The translations under genes and the position numbers were made by a program. This document shows, piece by piece, positions 18,741 through 23,946 of a stretch of DNA of 23,946 nt. Location of the stretch: contig JAUCBJ010004117.1 of assembly GCA_032718475.1 (NCBI GenBank), forward strand, positions 1 to 23,946, read 5' to 3'. Numbering within the stretch: the first letter of the stretch is position 1; every line of letters begins with the position of its first letter. The notes under the pieces are model-generated. The model was not told the DNA's origin. It made no database searches and saw only the letters and a program-made list of their open reading frames with translations. The DNA is from Nemertoderma westbladi (taxonomy: Eukaryota > Xenacoelomorpha > Nemertodermatida > Nemertodermatidae).

Positions 18741-19694
18741 ATGTCAATTATTTTAAATAATTGAATTTCTGAATTTTAGGGGGTTACTTAGTTACTTTAC
18801 TTTACTTTATTACCGTTATTTAAGCAGTAGTCCAACTGATATTTAGACCTAATTATTGTAAGACAGGCCTACTATTTTATAAATCGGTTTGAGTTGATTT
18901 ATAATATATATACCCGTATAATGGGTTTTGTCAATATTTGAAATAAATGTTATTATTTCTGGGAAGGAGTCACTACACAGAAGCTGTACGCTCTCAGTGA
19001 AGTGCTACTTGTTGGACACTAAAACAAATAATTCTAATTTACCTAAGTTACTTAATACTACAAATTACGTACAATTCGGGGTGAGATTACAATCTCTAAA
19101 TAAACACAAAAATTACAAGTACGAATTTTTAGGGTAATTTTACAAGAAGTCTACAAACCAGCCTAACAAAGGGTTAGATTATCTGGTTATTACAATGGAC
19201 AGAGTACTACGGTATTTGAAAATAACTAAGCAGTAGTAAATATACTGCGTTGTCCAGATAGGAAAAATACCACCGTCTGACGACTTATAGCCATATCGCT
19301 ATAAGTACTACATTATGTATCACGGAGTGTTCCTACCTAGAAGTTAATTACCGCGGTCTACCAGAACCAACGTGCCTATTAACCACTTTACAACACAAAT
19401 ATACTGCCTACACACTAATTACCTTCGGAAAGCACTGTACACTAAACCCTAAATTAGGTACAAGTACTTATACAACAAATAATCAGTAGTTAAAAATACT
19501 TGAACAGCTAAAAGAACCACGGTATCTGCTGGAGTGACCGGGGCACAAAATCACCAGTCTTTACCTACGCCAAGCAGCCCTGATGTAGTACCGGGGTTAA
19601 TTTAACTATAACGGTATATATAACAAGCACAATTACTGTAGGAATAAACTTGGGGATATGAATGTTGCGAATAATCGCATAAACTCTGAATAAT

Positions 19695-20267
19695 AAATAT
19701 TACGCTACGCGTACAGACTACTCAAACAAAATGCAGACCCAATACTGACAGACTACTATCAAGCCCAAACAAACTACGGTATATGCAGACTCCGAAATGG
19801 TTAGTTAGTATGCGTTCTAACCGAGTAGGACGACTTATTCTTTCGAGGGGGTTTACCTCACAGCACTGGAAGCCCCTACGTTCCCAACTGGCACTTTATC
19901 GGACATACACTCTACACACACCGCAATCTCTTCAGACCCAACAACAGCCAGACAACAATCCAGCCTACAAATTATCTAAATAAGAAATATTACGCTACCC
20001 GTACAGACTACACAAATAAAGTACAAACCAAACGCTGGCAGACTACTATCAAGCCTAAATAAACTACAGTATATGCAGACTCCGAAATGGTTAGTTAGTA
20101 TGTGTTCTAACCGAGTAGTACAACTTATTCTTTCGAGGGGGTTTACCTCACAGCACTGGAAGCCCCTACTTTCCTAACTAGTACTTTTTCGGACATACGC
20201 TCTACACACACTACAGTCCCCTCAGACTTAACAACAGTCAGACAACAGTCCAGCCTACAAATTATCT
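19695..20267. repeat. Tandem duplication, 290-bp period
   Basis: AAATATTACGCTAC begins at 19695 and 19985, and both copies carry CAGACTCCGAAATGGTTAGT, TTCGAGGGGGTTTACCTCAC and end CAGCCTACAAATTATCT. They are about 90% alike by eye. A plus-strand frame at 19783-19983 exists only in the first copy and is not kept in the second, so it is not called. Confidence 0.9.
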
Positions 20268-20548
20268 GTACAATCTGAGCAGGCTTACACGCCTTCTGCT
20301 CAATATTGACCTACAAATAAATAAAACCTGACAGAAATAAGTAAAATCTCAATAAAAAACCAGGGCGGGCCCTCCCTGATTTAATATTAAGGCCTACCGG
20401 TACATAATTATCAAATTCGAATAATACTGCTGTACCTGTACTGCTGTAGGTACCGGTCTGGGTGGTTAGGTAGTCAGGCCTACTAGGTACCGGTTGTCCG
20501 GTACTTCAGCGTTATTGCCTACTGCAATACAGAAGCTATATCTGTTAT

Positions 20549-21741
20549 TGTTCGCGCTTTCAGACCTTTAGCAGTTTAACCTGCCAAATTGGGATGTCTT
20601 CTAGATAATAAATTGACTTTAGCCTATGACGAGTATTTGATACACTACATTAGCCGAAGCCAGTCTATGCGCGACCATTCACCCGCTGGATATACCCGGG
20701 AGACTGGATTCGGAAGCTTAACCTTATTGCGGTGTAGGCCTACTGTATTATTCGACTGATCGTAATATATAATCTCTGACAAATATTATTCACTTTCGGG
20801 AAATATTAACAGTTCCTTTAGGACGTGACGCTCTAAATATGTAAACAGAGTTATGACTTAAACTAGACACAACGGGATGGCTATGGATTCACGTATATAG
20901 CGCATTCTTTAGGAGATGCTTTGTTATCAGTCACAATCATACACAATGCTGCACACCGATCTGCCGACCTTCACTAATTTTAGTCACATATAAAGAGAAC
21001 AACAACCAATACATGTAGTGCCTATGAAATAGCATTAGATTCACTTCAAAACCACTTTAATGTAAGTCGCAATCGTTATATGTAACCGGTCTCTCTTACC
21101 TTCAGTATATCAAGAAGATTGAGGGTTTTGTAATTATTTATCGATATTCCAAATATAATAATATTCCATCAACTGATATAATGAATAACCGACAGTAAAT
21201 AGCAGTACAAATGTTAAGTTATGAATGGTTATGATATGTTATGTTATGATTAGTTAAGTTTGTGGTTTGATAACAGATATACGTTCTATAATTAAGCCTA
21301 CTAATGTTGGGCTAAAGACTGAAAACACAGAGGTTCCAAAGCCGGTCTTCTGGCTGTGGACAAAATACACATACTGACTCAATTCATGAGTTTCTGTATA
21401 CAACCTCCAACACAGAGTCAAAAAACGCTCTGATTGGTCGACCGAACAAAGAAACGACAGAGAACAAAGGAAAAGCTCCACGTGTACAGATCAGCTGTTA
21501 GCAGTCGTCATAGTAACTACACTGTGTCAAGAGGATTTTGGCTATTGCGACATAAGATCGCTAGTTATGTCCGCTAAAGTACACAGTTAGTTATGTCCGC
21601 TAAAGTACACATATAGAAGAAATGGATTTTATGTCCACTAAAACACCGGTACAGTAAGGAAACGGCTTTTTATGTCCGTTAAAACACCTACAGAGTACTT
21701 TGCGGGGAAAATAACTAGTTAGATCCGCAAAAGCCTTTACA
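20549..21741 (-). repeat. 5' LTR (right), 1193 bp
   Basis: TGTTCGCGC to CCTTTACA on the plus strand, near-identical to 5498-6700. In minus orientation it is the upstream LTR that would drive the element. Its outer end lies 27 bp before the host ATG, so its U3 is head-to-head with the fibrinogen-related coding region. Confidence 0.95.
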
Positions 21742-21746
21742 CAAAG
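21742..21746. repeat. Target-site duplication, right copy (CAAAG)
   Basis: Exact match to 5493-5497, directly outside the right LTR. It fixes the insertion point and orientation of the flanking host DNA. Confidence 0.9.
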
Positions 21747-21768
21747 TTATTTACAAAATACTGTAAAA

Positions 21769-21945
21769 ATGTTACTCGTAAGTCTTAAACTATTTTCTCT
21801 GCTGTCTGCTCTGTTCCTTTCGCCCGTAAATCCAACAGAAGTCTGCGACAAAGAAGGGAAGTTGTACCTCATCAAGTGTGGGTTGGATGTTCCCTCATGT
21901 GACGATGGAAACAATGGAACTGAATCCGGTTGTCTTCTAGATCAG
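21769..21945 (+). CDS. Fibrinogen-related secreted protein, exon 1
   Basis: Begins at ATG 21769 with AAAA before it (A at -3). The first 22 residues (MLLVSLKLFSLLSALFLSPV...) form a signal peptide with a hydrophobic core at about 3-17. The rest of the exon is a small Cys-bearing segment with Cys 26, 37, 44 and 55 and a possible N-glycosylation site at Asn49 (NGT). The exon ends LLDQ at a CAG|GTTAGT donor (21943-21951), phase 0. The four Cys could form two disulfides or link subunits, as N-terminal Cys do in ficolin-like proteins; that is inference. The gene's presumed promoter lies 16 kb upstream across the retrotransposon. Confidence 0.75.
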
Positions 21946-22189
21946 GTTAGTTTATTTAATGCTGCTCACGTGATAAAGTAACGATGTTAGATTCATTCTT
22001 TAAAGCAGAAAAAGTTTTCTCACAGAATTATTCCACTAACATAAATTGTATATAAAGGGTTAGCATCCTAGAGAGAGTAACAACGCTGACATGACTGTAG
22101 CCAACAGCCAGTTCCTTACAAACTGTCTGTTAGTTATTCAGTTCACATTTATTTTGGTTTTTGTCGAGTATTGCAGACTGGTTTGCTAT

Positions 22190-22440
22190 GTGTCGGGATA
22201 TCCATATTGGTTGTCCAGTTGTTGTCCTTGTTGGTTGTCCAGTTGTCCGTGTAGGTTATCCCCGTCTCCACCATTGGGTGTCCCCTTCTCCACAACAGGC
22301 CTCCCCATGTCGCGTTGGATAATCCGTATGTCCACGTCTGTTTCCCTGGCCACGTATTATTCCCATGTCCACATTTTGCTGTCCCCTATCACCACACCAG
22401 TTGTCTTCAGTGTAAACCAGTTGTATCCAGTTCATATCGG
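22190..22440 (+). repeat. Degenerate (GTTGTCCA)-type repeat
   Basis: Variants of TGGTTGTCCAGTTGTCC, GTGTCCCC and ATGTCCAC follow one another at irregular 10-14 bp spacing, suggesting an old short-period minisatellite within the intron. Confidence 0.5.
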
Positions 22441-22625
22441 TTATACCACAGCTATCAGTTTTCTTGTAATATTGTAATGTGGTGGATTTTTAAATATGTT
22501 CTGGCAGGCCCACTTTTTGGAATAGCATGTAAAATAATATTAGCGATGATAACACTTAATAACTTAACCAGTATTATTTTATTTAGTATATAAATGTATT
22601 ATTATTTCATCAATAACTCTGCCGT

Positions 22626-22993
22626 GCAATGTGAAAAGACCGCAAGTCACAAAAACTCATTTCGAATAAAACGCAAATTAGTGTTTACCTTCAGATTGTT
22701 TGTTTAAAATGTCCGTAAATTACTAATTTTTTATAACTCTACGCAATTGGGGGTGGGAAATTTTTATACGTCATTATTTTTCACTTTCCATTAATATTTT
22801 GACGTTATTTTTTGTACTTACGGTATTTTTGCATTGTACAACCTATATGTAAATACATATTTCAAGACACATATTTCAATAAAACCGTATGCGCGTTTTC
22901 TTATTATCTATGTAATGAAAAAACACCGCAAGTCTTGTGACTTACGGTTTTTTTTTGCATAAATTTAAGTTAAGCTGCGGTCTTTTGTATTGC
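22626..22993. mobile_element. MITE-like foldback element in the intron
   Basis: The left end GCAATGTGAAAAGACCGCA (22626-22644) matches the reverse complement of the right end (22976-22993), which reads GCAATACAAAAGACCGCA, with one small indel and one change. Inside, GACCGCAAGTCACAA (from 22638) also pairs with TTGTGACTTACGGTT (from 22935). About 368 bp, AT-rich, no ORF. No target-site duplication is visible. Confidence 0.5.
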
Positions 22994-23145
22994 TCTAGCG
23001 TCTTTTTCCTTGGTAACACTATACATGTTTAAACACTATACACTATACTAAATTTAATTTTATGCGATTTCATAGATATTGCCGTACTGTAAGTGTGACA
23101 AGTTGAGTTGAATTCATAAAAATTTATAAAAATATTTCCTAACAG

Positions 23146-23853
23146 GTTACAGAATTGGAAGAACAGAATATTACAGAGTTGAAAGAAGATATTACACAGT
23201 TGAGTTCCCAAGTAAAAGAACTAAAGAACATTGGTAGTTTCTTTAGCCAATTCTTGTTTGGACAGGAGATAAATATCCAACAAACAGTTGGTGGTTGGGA
23301 GATAAAGATTCAACAAAGAGTTGATGGATCTGTTGACTTCTATCGAAACTGGGATGAATATGTTGAAGGATTTGGTGACCCGAATACCAATTTTTGGATG
23401 GGGTTGGAGACGATCCACAAGCTGAGTAAAGGCGGAGTGAAGTTGAGGGTCGATTTGTGGTTCACTGGAAAGGGGTGGGCTTATCCCAATATTTGGAGCT
23501 TCAATGAAGAACAGAAGGAATACAACAACGAACACAAATACGCGGAATACATCAACTTCTCTATCGGATCAGCTGCAACTGATTATCGCCTACATGTATC
23601 CGGTTACCATGGTACTGCTGGTGACGCATTGGAGTTTCACAACGGTTTCCCATTCAGCACCAAAGACCGCGATAATGACGGGAGGGACTGGGCCAACTGC
23701 GCCGTGGAACGTACTGCAGCGTGGTGGTACAAGTACTGCGGGTACAGTAACTTGAACGGAGTATATGGTGCGGAGGATAGGAAAGGACCTATTTGGTGGC
23801 ATTTTACTCACCACAATCCGGCTTCTCGAGTTGAAATGAAGATTTTGATTTAG
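23146..23853 (+). CDS. Fibrinogen-related secreted protein, exon 2 (fibrinogen C domain)
   Basis: The exon starts after TTTCCTAACAG and gives residues 60-294 of a 294-aa protein. Residues 60-90 (VTELEEQNITELKEDITQLS...) are a Leu-heptad coiled coil with a possible glycosylation site at Asn67. The fibrinogen C-terminal domain follows: QQRVDGSVDFYRNW (115-128), GFGDPNTNFWMGLE (134-147), LRVDL (159-163), GTAGDA (215-220), the calcium-loop DRDND (233-237), the disulfide pair Cys244/Cys257 and SNLNGVY (260-266). Odd points: the usual domain start with its first Cys pair (the YCDM segment) is missing; E100-W110 is duplicated as E111-S121; and about 20 extra residues (roughly 168-189) lie between LRVDL and YAEY. 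Fibrinogen-related proteins commonly act as extracellular lectins in invertebrate immunity; that role here is inferred. Confidence 0.85.
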   Translation, partial: VTELEEQNITELKEDITQLSSQVKELKNIGSFFSQFLFGQEINIQQTVGGWEIKIQQRVDGSVDFYRNWDEYVEGFGDPNTNFWMGLETIHKLSKGGVKLRVDLWFTGKGWAYPNIWSFNEEQKEYNNEHKYAEYINFSIGSAATDYRLHVSGYHGTAGDALEFHNGFPFSTKDRDNDGRDWANCAVERTAAWWYKYCGYSNLNGVYGAEDRKGPIWWHFTHHNPASRVEMKILI

Positions 23854-23946
23854 TAAAACTGTAAGTTTTATGTAAAATTACTAAATAATTCCAATAGAGT
23901 TGCGTTGGTAACTAACTTTTACATTTAATTATAAATAATATATAAA
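23854..23946 (+). other. 3' flank of the fibrinogen-related gene
   Basis: AT-rich with no AATAAA hexamer visible before the window ends; the polyadenylation site probably lies beyond it, or a variant hexamer is used. Confidence 0.4.

Larger units (their letters stand above)
18355..20548 (-). other. Long leader of the LTR element, no gene
   Basis: About 2.2 kb between the 5' LTR and gag with no credible ORF. AT-rich, with many ACCGGT and AGGCCTA words and two sets of tandem duplications, listed separately. Such a long leader is unusual. It should contain the primer-binding site and packaging signal, but I cannot identify either. Confidence 0.6.
5498..21741 (-). mobile_element. Bel/Pao-type LTR retrotransposon, defective, with nested LINE
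   Basis: Long direct repeats with TG...CA ends flank 13.8 kb of internal sequence, and CAAAG is duplicated outside. The coding direction is minus. Gag has a DUF1759-like region and three Cys/His clusters, and pol has a DUF1758-like aspartic protease, which together identify Bel/Pao. Without the 3.5-kb LINE the element is about 12.7 kb, large for the group even though reverse transcriptase, RNase H catalytic region and integrase are missing. No convincing primer-binding site starting TGG is seen next to the 5' LTR at 20548 and below. The copy cannot make its own reverse transcriptase. Confidence 0.9.
21946..23145 (+). other. Intron of the fibrinogen-related gene (1200 bp)
   Basis: Runs from GTTAGT at 21946 to TTTCCTAACAG ending at 23145; both flanking exons are phase 0 at the join. 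It contains a degenerate pyrimidine-rich repeat (about 22190-22440), a foldback element (22626-22993) and no recognised extra exon. A 128-codon frame at 22091-22477 lies over the repeat and is not called. Confidence 0.7.

Noticed and set aside
5498-21741. Interpretation of the two 1.2-kb repeats as a segmental duplication
   Set aside because: TG...CA ends, the exact 5-bp target duplication, the polypurine run and gag/pol between them fit LTRs far better.
22091-22477. 128-codon frame within the intron, hydrophobic and Cys-rich
   Set aside because: It overlies a degenerate pyrimidine-rich repeat, and splicing exon 1 directly to exon 2 is in phase; it has no flanking splice-site support.

Overview
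This is eukaryotic, animal-type genomic DNA: AT-rich, with long spacers, tandem repeats, LTR and non-LTR retroelements, canonical splice sites and a fibrinogen-domain gene. The frequent ACCGGT and AGGCCTA words and the fibrinogen-related gene suggest a marine invertebrate, possibly a tunicate or other deuterostome, but the sequence alone does not fix the taxon.

Layout. Positions 29-700 look like a small inverted-repeat element filled by a 43-bp minisatellite. Next come an AT-rich spacer with heat-shock-element-like palindromes (786-1184), a perfect 17-bp-arm hairpin (1340-1406), and a satellite of about 315 bp (1527-2660) whose half-units carry a CTCF-like motif. A short open segment with splice signals lies on the minus strand at 3029-3166. 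Two hairpins follow, then a 1.3-kb array of 32-bp repeats (3937-5270).

From 5427 the window reads as one host gene split by a transposon. A TATA box and initiator (5427-5463, plus strand) are followed by the 5-bp sequence CAAAG and then a 16.2-kb LTR retrotransposon (5498-21741). This has LTRs of 1203 and 1193 bp with TG...CA ends and lies on the minus strand. The same CAAAG follows it at 21742-21746. Twenty-two bases later starts the ATG of a two-exon fibrinogen-related secreted protein (21769-21945 and 23146-23853; 294 aa). The element therefore sits in what was a roughly 61-nt 5' UTR.

The retrotransposon is Bel/Pao type. In its own direction it has the 5' LTR (20549-21741), a 2.2-kb leader with internal duplications, a long gag in pieces (18354 to 11293), a pol that keeps the aspartic protease but has lost reverse transcriptase and integrase (11309-9810), a repeat-bearing spacer, a broken unknown third ORF (8067-6779), a short purine tract and the 3' LTR (5498-6700). 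Gag is split by a 5'-truncated CR1/jockey-like LINE in the opposite orientation (about 14236-17765). The LINE has an intact reverse transcriptase frame and a 3' UTR swollen by about 18 copies of a 49-bp GC-rich minisatellite.

The LTRs differ at about 10 bases plus one 10-bp indel by my hand comparison, so the insertion looks young. The internal genes are nevertheless extensively broken, which suggests a non-autonomous family moved in trans.
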